From Neurospora crassa OR74A (Eukaryota > Ascomycota > Sordariomycetes > Sordariales > Sordariaceae), in assembly GCF_000182925.2 (NCBI RefSeq), contig NC_026501.1:5373917-5437916 (forward strand): a stretch of 64,000 nt of DNA. The letters run 5' to 3'. A program made the position numbers and the translations under genes. Positions 24,301 through 34,400 of this stretch are shown here, one piece after another (position 1 is the stretch's first letter; each line of letters starts with the position of its first letter). The notes beneath the pieces were generated by a model. The model was not told where the DNA came from. It saw only the letters and a program-made list of their open reading frames with translations, and did not search any database.

Positions 24301-24450
24301 CTCGACTTATTCCGCGTACCCTAATCGAATACCTTATAGTATACCCTTTTACAGAATAACCATTAACAGCACCGAAAGATAGTACGTCTTACGGCGGTCT
24401 TACGTCTCCTATTCCCTAGATCGGCCACATACGCAATTAATACTAAAATT
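21385..24450 (+). pseudogene. RIP-killed DUF6589-like transposon protein
   Basis: One frame reads as protein for about 1,000 codons if stops are ignored. Examples are ATKLLGIKELFALSSTPSNI near the start and, at about 22768-22985, a block reading Y-S-D-stop-K-T-T-F-F-I-R-R-I, then K-K-W-M-L-L, then F-I-E-I-N-F-I-E-I-L-F and FWDGGKD. Many stops (for example TAA at 22784-22786) sit where a Gln gives the best family fit, as C-to-T change of CAA or CAG predicts. The order GD-x-x-T-x(n)-W-x(n)-LFH-x-x-x-N resembles the conserved centre of fungal DUF6589 proteins as I recall it (HGDLGT...W...GLFHLKM). An Asn-rich linker is encoded by AAT repeats near 23190. Later blocks include SGLVRFITASSKYKPINLI. 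The family assignment is by motif memory, not by search. Confidence 0.6.
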
Positions 24451-24521
24451 TAAAGATTAGAAGAATTTAAGAGAGGTTAGTAATATAATAATTAAGTGTT
24501 TAAAGAAGAAATAAGGTACAA

Positions 24522-24606
24522 ACAGGGAGTTAAATGCGCGAACTCTCTAGACTTACACTAGTAGTAGTTACGGGCGTCCCCTTAACCGCTATACTACAGG
24601 CGTCCC
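24522..24606 (-). repeat. tRNA/SINE-like degenerate block
   Basis: On the minus strand this reads GTAGTATAGCGGTTAAGG near the 5' end, similar to a tRNA A-box and D-arm, and GAGTTCGCGC about 45 bases later, a weak B-box. It is much richer in G+C than the surrounding island and lies just after the end of the DUF6589-like relic. It could be a decayed tRNA-derived SINE head or chance. No cloverleaf with a good acceptor stem was found. Confidence 0.3.
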
Positions 24607-25539
24607 TATAGTACCCCCGGTGGGGCTGGTGATAGTATAGTAGTTGGAAGTAGACTATATTGGTTGATTGGAGCATTTTGAGAGTATTTGCAAGGTATAG
24701 GAGGATTATTAGATGTAATAATAGCTATCTCTCGTTGAAAGGGTTAAATTTAGTAATATTTTAGCTAGTGTTGTACCCCTAAGTTTGAAACTAGGCTACT
24801 AAGCATCCTCCCGTCTTAGCGTCTTAGTATGCGGCTCAAATTTTTGATGCGTGATTTGGAATTAATAATAATAAATATTAATATATAGATATTTATATTA
24901 CATTTATCTTTTATAAGCTGGTAATCCTTAAATTAGGGTCCTAAATTGCCTCTTCTTTCCCTTTCCTCTTATTACTAGTAATCCTTAAACTGACCGGACT
25001 ACTATTAGGGATGCAATTATTTGTATGTCATACCTATATAATACAGCCGTCTAAGTAGCAAATTATATTAAAATATCAATAAAGGGGGTATACAGTCTTT
25101 CTAAGCTTAATTAATTACAACGAAGAGTCGCTAGCAATAATCTAACAAATTTATTAAACTAGCAATCTATATCTTCCTAGCCTTTTTATAGTATTAATAA
25201 ATTTACTATCTCAACTAGCCCCACTTTACGTACAATCCCTATATCGATTTGAACCTCAATTTTATTATCTCCTTAACATTCTTAATATTCTTCCTTACGC
25301 TTTAGAGGAGTATATAGAAGAGCTTTAATTTAAATTTGAGGGATAATTATAATAGAAGTAATAATAGTAGTACGATTTAATATATTAGCTAAGAAAGAAC
25401 TAGTAAAATTAGGATAAATAGGTAATATAATTATAGTTGGAGAATTAGTAAGATTAGGATAAATAAGCAATATAGCTAGAGAATTACAGGGGTTATTAGT
25501 AATTGTAGAAGTACATAACCGAAGTTGGATTTATTGTAG

Positions 25540-27600
25540 CGGTAGCCGAAGGTAATCTTTTTCCTAATTTTTATAAATTTTAACTACTAAGGATAGATAG
25601 AATTCAATAAGAGCTTCGATATACTCTTCTTTATACTCCTATCCTCTTATAGCTAAGAGCTTCTCTTTTAGCCTATTAGTATTATTAAAAGGAAGCACCT
25701 TATTTCGATAAGTATTTAAATTATTGGCAAAAAGACGTCCTACTATATATTATAGCCGGATTAGTATTAGTATTTCTAGTACAATTTCGAATATTCGATT
25801 CGCTTTAGGGACAAGTTCTTATACTTTTTCCTTACACTAGCCATTAATATACGATACTACCTTATCTACTAATAACCCAATTATCGGCTTATTAAATACT
25901 TTATTCCAGTTACACTCTAGCATTACCAGAATTCTCCCGAATAACGGCGTACAACCGCTTCTATTACAATATTTATTAGTAGGGATAGGCCTTTTATATT
26001 TAAAATCTTTATTGTATAGTTTTTAAAAATAATCGAAAATAGCCTTCCGAAAATAAGGTACGTTAAGAAATTTTATAAAAAGTGGGTCCTGTTTTTGATG
26101 CTTAGTACGAGCCTTATCGTCAAGTTTCGACTATTTAATTTTATAAGAGAATTCGTATAATAAATGAAAATCGCTAACATTTAGCGATAGTTTATTATTA
26201 GGCTCTACCTCTTCTTCTTCTTTATCATTATCGCTGTCGGCGATATTTTCTTCATCTACTAATACAATAATATTCATCAACCTGCTAGATACTCTCAAAA
26301 TATATAATTAACAGAAACATTATTATTATTATTATTATTATTACTACCTTTATACTCACCTTCTAAGTTACTTCTCGTCTAAACTAAGGTAATCAAATGC
26401 CCAATACAGAACAAAGAAATATACTTTTCCTTACAAATTATTATCCCGCTTCTTTCACATTACTCTTCTAAAATACTATTAAAGGTCGGCGATATTAGGA
26501 GTAGGAGGCATACCAAACTAAACTACTCGAATAATATTAGGAAGATCTATACCTATACTTAGAGAGACAGTAGCTAGATATATACGATAGTCGGTTAATT
26601 TAATAGCAAAATCCTAATATATAATATTTTTATCCATTAGACAGACTAAAGAGTCGTATAATTTAATAACTTTGCAGCCTATTTCCTTACTAAAACTACA
26701 GCTTTTATATAGATAGTTAATAAGGGTATTCCTTATTATAACTAAATTATTACAATTATTAATATAAATAATAGTTTTTAGGATATCCCGTTTAATTAAC
26801 AGTATAAACCCTTCAACGAGAAAGATAAAACGACGGAAATCTCTAAGGCAGTTCCGAAGAAGAGGCTAAATAATAATAGAGATTTCTAGTCTATCTACGG
26901 AAATTCTAATAATTTCGAGGTTTCTAGCATCAAAACCAGCCTTTTTAATAATAAAGTCTTAATAGATTCTAACTAACATAATTGTACAGCCAAACCACGG
27001 AATGTTCTTAGGCAATAATAGCCGTAAGGTATATAGATATTGAAACTCCTATCGAAATTCGCGCTATTTTGATACGCAATATAACTCATCAATAGCAAAA
27101 AGACCGATCCGTTTATAGAATTCTAGGGACCGCAATATAGCCTTAAATTTTACACTTATCGCAAGCTCTAGGCTCAGTAAAACATGGGTATAATCGCCGC
27201 ATTGAATCTAGTCCTAAATATCCCGGTTCTATATACGAATTAGTAGGATTCCAGTATAAAAGGGGGGCAAAAAGCTTACTCTTAGAATTACGTCTTTATC
27301 TACCCATACTAGCTTTAAATCTAGCACCTTAGTAGCAATATCATTACGTTAACTTTCCCTAAGCTTAGTAAACAGTACGATTTATATCGTAATTTTATTA
27401 TACAAAGCTAAAAATACATATAGGACAATACTTTTTCCGTAGCCCATTACCACAACTAATATCGTATCCTTTTATTCGCATACTAGCCGCACTACCACTT
27501 AAACCTAGCCTTCTCGAGGCTCTCTATTATTACTAATAATATTTTTCATAACTCTTAGTACGCATTAGGGATTAATAGGGGCATTAACATCGGAATCTAT
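25540..27600 (-). pseudogene. RIP-killed RecQ-like DNA helicase
   Basis: On the minus strand, ignoring stops, the motifs of an SF2 RecQ helicase appear in order. Motif I is VVVMGYGKSIVLY (27456-27424). Motif II is FAIDELYCVS followed by a decayed W-G-x-x-F-R-x-E-F (27099-27071 onward), like DEAHCVSQWGHDFRPEY of RecQ. A T-A-T-L-like motif III follows GC-T. Motif V/VI is SLSIGIDLPNIIRVV (26568-26502), then a PPTPNIADL segment. Spacing from I to II is about 118 codons and from II to V about 168, close to living RecQ proteins. Downstream is an acidic region and a Cys-containing segment (KYCNRSGCTPLFGRI, about 25935-25980). Many stops fall at expected Gln or Trp codons. Telomere-linked and transposon-borne RecQ helicases are known in fungi; this copy is dead. 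Confidence 0.8.
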
Positions 27601-28099
27601 AGCATTGAATGTAGTACTAATAGAATAAAAATTCGAAGAAAAAAAATAATACATCGCAAAGATAAGCGAATTGTACTCGGAGGATAAGACAATTGTAATA
27701 ATCATACCTACAAAATTTCAAAAAGTTGAGATAAAATATAGTATTGTAGTAAATAGCTAGTCGGCCAACTGACATGTGTCAACACCTAATTTTTTTACGT
27801 TTATACAAAAACTTGGCACTTTTATTGGACGCATTAAAAAACTAATTATACTATTAGATTCGTCTCGTCGAGTAGATTCTCCCTATACCCATTAAAGTTC
27901 CAGAACTTCCTTTTTTATTTTATTATCATAGAGTCTTACTGGGAAGTTAGTGATTTTATCCCAGCCTCTACAATTCCTATCTGATTGGGAACTCAAACCT
28001 CTTTTTTAGGCGTTCTCAATCAATACCGTTAAATATACTAAAAGAATAGATGCACGGACCACAAGTCTGAAAGATTAGAAAGATTCAATTTGAATTTCC

Positions 28100-28169
28100 G
28101 GGCGCGCAGCGCCCTTTCCATTGTACGCGCAGCGCACGGGCCGCAAGCCCCCTTCCCGGCCGCAGGCCG
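28100..28169. repeat. Cluster of GC-rich palindromes centred on GCA
   Basis: Four short inverted repeats follow one another directly at the island's right edge, each with GCA as its loop: GGGCGC-GCA-GCGCCC (28100-28114), a shorter CGC-GCA-GCG at about 28127-28135, GGGCC-GCA-AGCCC (28138-28150) and CGGCC-GCA-GGCCG (28157-28169). The function is unknown. Candidates are a transposon end, a terminator-like structure or a palindromic mini-repeat. Confidence 0.7.
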
Positions 28170-28852
28170 CCCATGCCCAAAAAAGAGGTCTGATTCTGAG
28201 ATAAGCTAAGTAGGCAGGTTTCAGTGAGGTGGATGGCACGGTGCCCAACAGGAACGGAACAAAAAGAGCTTTTCAAGACAGCCTTCAATTCCACAAGTGA
28301 GTTGTACCGCTTGTTCATCTGCAAGTGAGTAGACTGATGCCGCGGTGCAGGATCGCAGGTGCGGGCCAGACCGGGTGCCCCACCCACATGGTAGCTCTGG
28401 CAGCTGTCATGGCTGGCAAGAAAGTTTGGCAGAACTCGGCAGCAAGATGGCCTTCCACCTGTGTACATCCGGGCCATAGGTACACTAGATAGGTAAGTGA
28501 GGTGCTGCGTGGGGAGCACACCGCAGCTGGCAGGCAGCCAGTAACTAACCAAGCCAATGGCCGGGCAGCAGTCCTCAGCCATTGCCAGGCTCTAGCCGGG
28601 AAAAAGGCGAAGGCGCCCGACTGGGGACTGGACAGCGGCACGATGGCGAGCCACACCTCACGAAGAAAGCACGGCCGGAAAGTGAGCAGAGAGCGGAAAG
28701 TGTGGAACCGACCTCAGCAAACCTCTCACGCCAATTGCGTCCTATTCCTATTGATCACTCCCCCACGATCAATTGCCGCCTGAATATCAAGTGGTCAACC
28801 CCGGGCCACTCCTCTCCAGCAGGTCTCTCCCTCGTCAAATATCCATCTCAAC
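28170..28852. promoter_or_regulatory. Upstream region of ATP synthase gamma gene
   Basis: Normal-composition sequence between the island and the gamma-subunit start. It carries CT-rich leader sequence and AACATG at the start codon. Minus-strand frames across it (28085..28582 and others) show no domain. The island's edge is therefore within about 0.8 kb of an essential gene's start codon. Confidence 0.4.
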
Positions 28853-30303
28853 ATGCTGTCCAGAGCTGCCCGCCCGGCCCTGAGAGCTGGAGCCGCCGTC
28901 TCGTCCCGGTAGGTGCTCTCCCAAGAAAAAAAAAATACCATGTCCTTCTTCCGTAAGAGTGCTCCGTCCGTCTCCGTCCAACATCTCGCCATCTCGCCTC
29001 CGTCTGTTCGTCAACCACCGTGCACCAACCGACTACAGCTTCTCGGGGTCTTCGTCTGGCTCTCAGCTCTCTGTGCGACTTGGAAACGAATGCGATTGCG
29101 CCGCCAGGTCCCCGATACATGACGTCCGATATATGGAGGGGCAGCACAAGCAAGCAAGCAGGGAACGGGTCGGGTGGGGAGAGAGAGAGAGAAGAGGAGT
29201 TGGACACACACACACCCATACGCACACGAGAACGAGAACGGACACGCGATAGCCCCGACACATCGAACCTTGAGACAGAACATGCAGACTGATTGAAGGT
29301 CATGACAACAGAGCGGCTGCTCCCGGCGCGGCCACCTTCGCGACTCTCCGTGAAATCGAGACCCGCCTCAAGTCGATTCGCAACATCGAGAAGATCACCA
29401 ACACCATGAAGATTGTTGCCTCGACCAAGCTCAACCGCGCCCAGCGTGCCATGACCGAGTCCCGCGGCTACGGTGCCACCAGCAACGAGGTCTTCACCTC
29501 GGCCGAGACTAAGCCTCTCGAGGCTGAGGGCAAGAAGAAGCTCGTCGTCGTCTGCTCCTCCGACAAGGGTCTCTGCGGTGGTGTCCACTCCGGTCTTGCG
29601 CGCTTCATCCGTCGCCGCGCCGCCACCGAGCCTGAGTTCGACATCGTCATCATCGGCGAGAAGGCCAAGGCCCAGCTCTCCCGTACCAACGCCAAGGACA
29701 TCGTCCTCAACTTCTCCGGTGTTGGCAAGGACATCCCCACCTTCGTCGAGGCCTCTGCCATCGCCGACCAGATCACCCAGCTCAAGGGCGACTACTCTTC
29801 CGTTGAGATTGTCTACAACAAGTTCATCAACGCCACCAGCTACGAGCCCACCGTCATTGAGGCATTTTCTGAGGATGCCATCCTCGCTTCCCGTACGTCC
29901 TGTCGGCCACCGTGATGCCCGTCGAGGTTCAGTCAGCTGACTAAGTTATATCCAGCCAACTTTTCCGCTTTTGAGGTTGATGAAGAGGTCCTTGGCAACC
30001 TCCGCGAGTACGCCCTCGCCAACTCCCTCTACTGGGCTCTCTGCGAGGGTCACGCCTGCGAGATTTCTGCCCGTCGCAACGCCATGGACGTGAGTTCTCC
30101 TCCCGTCCCATGCCACCTCTTTGAAGTCGACAGCGGACAGGCTGCTGACGTGAATTCTCTTACCCCTTATCCAGAACGCTTCCAAGAACGCCGGCGAGAT
30201 GATCAGCAAGTACCAGATTCTCTTCAACCGTACTCGCCAGGCCGTCATTACCGGCGAGTTGGTCGAAATTATCACTGGTGCCACCGCTTCGGCCGATATG
30301 TAA
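28853..30303 (+). CDS. ATP3: Mitochondrial F1 ATP synthase gamma subunit
   Basis: Central rotor shaft of the F1 sector of mitochondrial ATP synthase. Exons 28853..28908, 29312..29892, 29956..30089 and 30175..30303 join in frame and give 299 residues, the usual size. Residues 1-18 ([18 protein letters not shown]) are an Arg/Ala-rich presequence for mitochondrial import. The N-terminal helix [19 protein letters not shown] and [13 protein letters not shown] follow. Mid-protein [14 protein letters not shown] is the family signature, and the C-terminal helix ends [16 protein letters not shown]. Intron 1 is unusually long for this locus (403 bases) and holds GA and CA dinucleotide runs. The gene converges on LSD1, whose stop lies 1.1 kb away. 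Confidence 0.97.
29179..29214 (+). repeat. GA and CA microsatellites in ATP3 intron 1
   Basis: A (GA)n run (29179-29192) and a (CA)n run (29203-29214) lie inside the first intron of the gamma-subunit gene. Confidence 0.85.
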
Positions 30304-31426
30304 ACAGCAGCCTAAACAACCGCAGTCTATTAATAGAAGACGAAGATGTATTGAGGGAAAAGGAGAGGGGACCTGAGTAAAAGAAAAGGGTCCAAAGCCG
30401 AAATCCATCATCCCTGTCTGCACTCTCAGTTGACATTCAACCATGCCGTTCGAAAGTGTACGAGTATGCGTGGTGTGTGGTATGTCTAGTCCTGGTCCAA
30501 AAAGCTGCGTGCCAAATGCCTTCCTTTGTACCAATCAAATGAGCTAGCCTTTCCTTTATTGTACCAACGCCTTCAGTCCATAAATTGTACCACTTCTTTC
30601 ACACACCTGCCCACTCCGTCGTCAGTAAGCCTTGAAGACATAGCCGCTGTAGTTTCAGTCCACTCAACAAATCTCAGCTGGGATGAGCGCTTGTCAGATG
30701 CATGACAATGTCGCTCAGTACAAATTCGTCGGTAAATTCTCAGTAAGCAACCTGACCACGCCGCCGGCCAACTTTCATTCGAAATAAAAGCCGCAGACGG
30801 GTGATAAGGGGTGGGGCTTCCATCTCGATGGGTTCGTATATTTGTGAGGAGTTGCTTGTGTTTCCAATATCATCCTGTCTTATCCCGCCTCCATTCCGCG
30901 CCGCCGTCGCTTGTTTGGGGCGCTTGATGGGACTGAATGTGTGAAGAGCATGGGAGATGGGATGGAAGTTTCTAATCCTTTTCCGATGTTCAACGGTTAA
31001 AAGGACTGGCTGCTTCATTTGCTGTGGAGTTTTGTACATACTCACTTCCCCGCCTGGTTTTAGTATAGGCGACGTTTGCATCTATGCCCTTGGGACAATA
31101 ATAAAGAGTGGAACAAAGAGTGGCTGTGTGTGTGTGTGTGAAAGTGGAGGTGAAAATAAAGATATGAAGAACGTACTCCCTCTTTGATCTATTCTAGCGC
31201 CTAGGCTTGGTTCAAGTTATCACCACACCAACGACTCCCCATCTCCTTCTTTCATGCGTTGCCAAATGCCTGATAAGGTCACCTTTAAAAATAAAGAGAA
31301 CCAACAGATACACAGCACCGGTCGATCGTCTTGCGTATTCCTTCCCCCCCAATCCATTTTTCCAGTTTCACCTCCCTTGACTTCTTGACCCGCTCACTCA
31401 CTCACTTACTTGATAACGTCTTAACC
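30304..31426. other. Intergenic between convergent genes
   Basis: 3' flanks of ATP3 and the LSD1-type gene. It contains a (TG)n run at about 31126-31140. No gene, RNA or mobile element is supported. Confidence 0.5.
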
Positions 31427-34400
31427 TCACCCAGTCATCGCAACATCAACATCACTCCCCCCATCCTCCGCATAACTCCCCACCTTCTCACCCGCCCACC
31501 TTGCCCTCCTCCCATTCCTCCCATTACTGCCACTAGAAACGCTAGCAGCAGCAGCAACCCCTTCCTCACTCTTAACAACCAGCGCACTCAATGGCACATA
31601 CGGATTCTCCCTCTCGTAAATCTCCTTCAACTCCGTCGCTTTGCGATCCCACTCCTGTGCTTTCTCAGTCCATTCCTTCATCGCCACCGCATATGCACGC
31701 TTGCTTTCCTCTGCCAGTTCCTCAAACGGTCTCTTTTCTTCCGGTGAAGCATCCTTCCACATCTTGGCACTCATCATCCTGACCTCGTTACCGCTTGCTT
31801 TGCCCTTCCCCGGTCTGCGACCGGCTTCGCACCGCTTGCGTGCGTCGTCGTAGTGCGCTTTGCTGAAGAAGATGTAACCTGATACGACGGGTTTGGAGGG
31901 TTTCTGGGGGCGCAAGCCAATTTGCGAGGTGATGGAGTCCCAGAGGGAGATGTCGTAGGCTTCGAGGCGGGCTTGTTCGGGGTTACGGGTGGAGGACATG
32001 GTGCCGTAGCTGTTCGTGACGGTAGTAGTGGTGAATTCGGATGATAGAGCAGCGGCTTTGCGCTTGAGGGACAGGGAGGATGATTCCTTGGGGGTGATGA
32101 GTAGTGTGGGTATCTCGATGGGGCCGAGCATCGTCTCGAGGACCTCGGAGGCGGCGCGGAGACCGGAGAGGTAGGCGCCGTGGACTGTGGCTGGGTGAGT
32201 GCCGCATGTATGCTCGCCCGCGAAAAAGAGGTTGCCGACGGGCTTGGCCATGGTGTCGTAGTCATCCGCTTTCATGTCGGGACCCGCGGAGGAGTAGCTT
32301 CCGCGCGCGAACTTGTCCGATGCCCACCTGGTTACGATGGCCTCGATCGGCTGTTGGACCTTTGACCCATAGACGCGGCGGAGGACATCGGTTGCTTCTT
32401 TGACGAGATCGTCGTTGCAGGTTTGTTCGGTGTCGTAGCCGGCGTCGCCAGCCATAAGAGCTAGCAGGACTGGTAAGCCGCTGGTTTGGGTTACATTAAA
32501 CCACTGGAAGAAACGACCTCTTTGTGAGGCGTAATCCTTCTGATCCAGGCTGTGCCGGTTAGATGGGTTTCTTAGGACACCAAAGATGTCGCGATCCTCA
32601 TCCCAGAATGCCTCCTTGTACACGAGGATGACTTTGTTGAGAACACCAAAGCCTATACGTTCGATGGCACTGGACTTCCATTCCGGCAGCGGTGGTTCAA
32701 ACTTGATATTACCATGCTTGAGCACGCCCAGAGGTATCGTGTTGACCACGAAGTCAGCTTCCACCTTGAATCCATCTTCGCACTCGATTACTGCTGGCCC
32801 TGCCGTGCTTTCTGTGGTATATGTGATTTTGTTGACGGGTGACCTTCGTCGAACGTCGAGCGGCGTGGGTAGGAGCATAAGGCCCTTCGGAACACTCTGA
32901 TAGCCGCCGATGACCATGGTGTGGCTTCCTTCCCATTCGTTACCGGCATCAATGTCCCATCCCTGGAGACTTAATTTGTTGTAGTTGATAGCATTGCTAT
33001 ACTCCAGGTTGGCGACGTGCCAGTTCAGGAGTCGGTAGTCTTGTGCAGTCAAGTCCACAATATCTCTGTACTGAGCGAACATGTTGTCGACAACGCTCCC
33101 GAGGTTGGCACCAGGCTCTTTGGCCGGTGTCTCGAGGTCGAGGTCGGCATCTTCTGAGACACCCTGCTTCAAGGCCCACCCCAAAAGTTTCGCCTTGTAT
33201 GCTGCTTTAAGTGCGCCTGGCGTGCCAGGCTCGGTGTGAACGCGACCTGTAGCACGGTCCGACGAGATCGGCACAAGATTCACTTGTGGTGCTATGCTCT
33301 GCTCCGACACAGGCGGCGCATGCGGCTGAGCGGCAGTTGATTCTTCTACCTGCCTTATAGTTTTGTAGGCCTCTGCGGAGCTATCCTTGCCCTCGTCAAT
33401 CAATTCCCTGTTACCCTCAATCAGCTTCGAGGTGGGCTGCTTGAACTTGTATTCGCTGACCCGATCAAGGCAGTCATTGTACAGATTCTCGACCAGCTGA
33501 TCTCGGTGTAAATCTACGGGCTTGCCGTTCGAGTCGTATAGAGTGGTGTCTGGTCGCAACGGCCTGTATGGAATTCCGAGCTGTGCCCTGAGCAGGATAT
33601 TGATGGGATTGCCGCGTTCAAATCCCGTGATAATCATACCTCCCATCTCTGCGGTAAATCGCTTCCCGTGGAAATTATCCGGGGTTCGTGCAGGTTTAGA
33701 CGCAAAAGGGCGAGAGTAAACCCTGCCGCCTATCCGGTTCCGGCCTTCGATTACAATCACTCGCGGAGGCTCTTCACCCATGTCTCTGAACTTCTTTGCA
33801 TATTGCGCAAATAGTCCCTCAAGCTGTCTCGCGCAGCCCAATCCAGCCATACCTGCCCCTAGAACAGCGACCGTTCTTCGCTTAAGGGTTGTAGCCGGTG
33901 GGTCTTTGGAAGTATGCCTCTTTGAATGGCGATAATCTACGCACCCAAAGTTGATATACCCCCGACGAACAAGCCAATCGAAACATAGGCTAGCGGCATC
34001 AAACCAGCGAGTGTCTTTGGCACACCCAACAGCTTCCTCTCGAGTAACAGCTATTTGGGGATTCCTTACCCATAACCTTAGAATACCGTTCCTGATATTC
34101 AGGTACGTTGTTACTTGGGCGTGGCTGATATGGTCTCTAAGCATGAGATATTCCTCCTGGTGCAAAGCATATGGGTTGAGTCTCGAAGCCTCCGCGGCCG
34201 TAATACATTGCATAGCATAATCCGGTAGCGGAAGATCGGGAGGTATGGTGACTTTGGGCCGGACGTTGTATCGCCGCCTCGGGGTGTCCGTGGACACCGT
34301 ATTTGTCCCTGCGTTTTGAGGCAAGAATCCTTGTACTGGTGTTGGCTGGGCTGGGACTTCGTGTACTGGCGTCGCGTAGATCGAAGCTTCTTGTGCTGTT

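Larger units (their letters stand above)
21360..28080. mobile_element. RIP-degraded AT-rich island, dead transposable element(s)
   Basis: About 6.7 kb of very A+T-rich, TpA-rich sequence with no open frame above 60 codons, sitting between normal coding DNA. This is the known outcome of repeat-induced point mutation, which converts CpA to TpA in duplicated DNA of ascomycetes. Translated through stops, it holds two protein relics in tail-to-tail orientation and a tRNA/SINE-like block between them (separate entries). Simple trinucleotide tracts of AAT (about 23186-23224) and ATT (about 26320-26343) occur inside, one in each relic. Terminal inverted repeats and target-site duplications were looked for at both edges but not found, so exact ends are uncertain. 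It may be a single two-gene element or two nested elements. Confidence 0.85.

Noticed and set aside
21360-28080. Centromere, mitochondrial insert or sequencing contamination as explanation of the AT-rich block
   Set aside because: Decodable nuclear-type protein relics with stops at Gln/Trp codons point to RIP of a transposable element.
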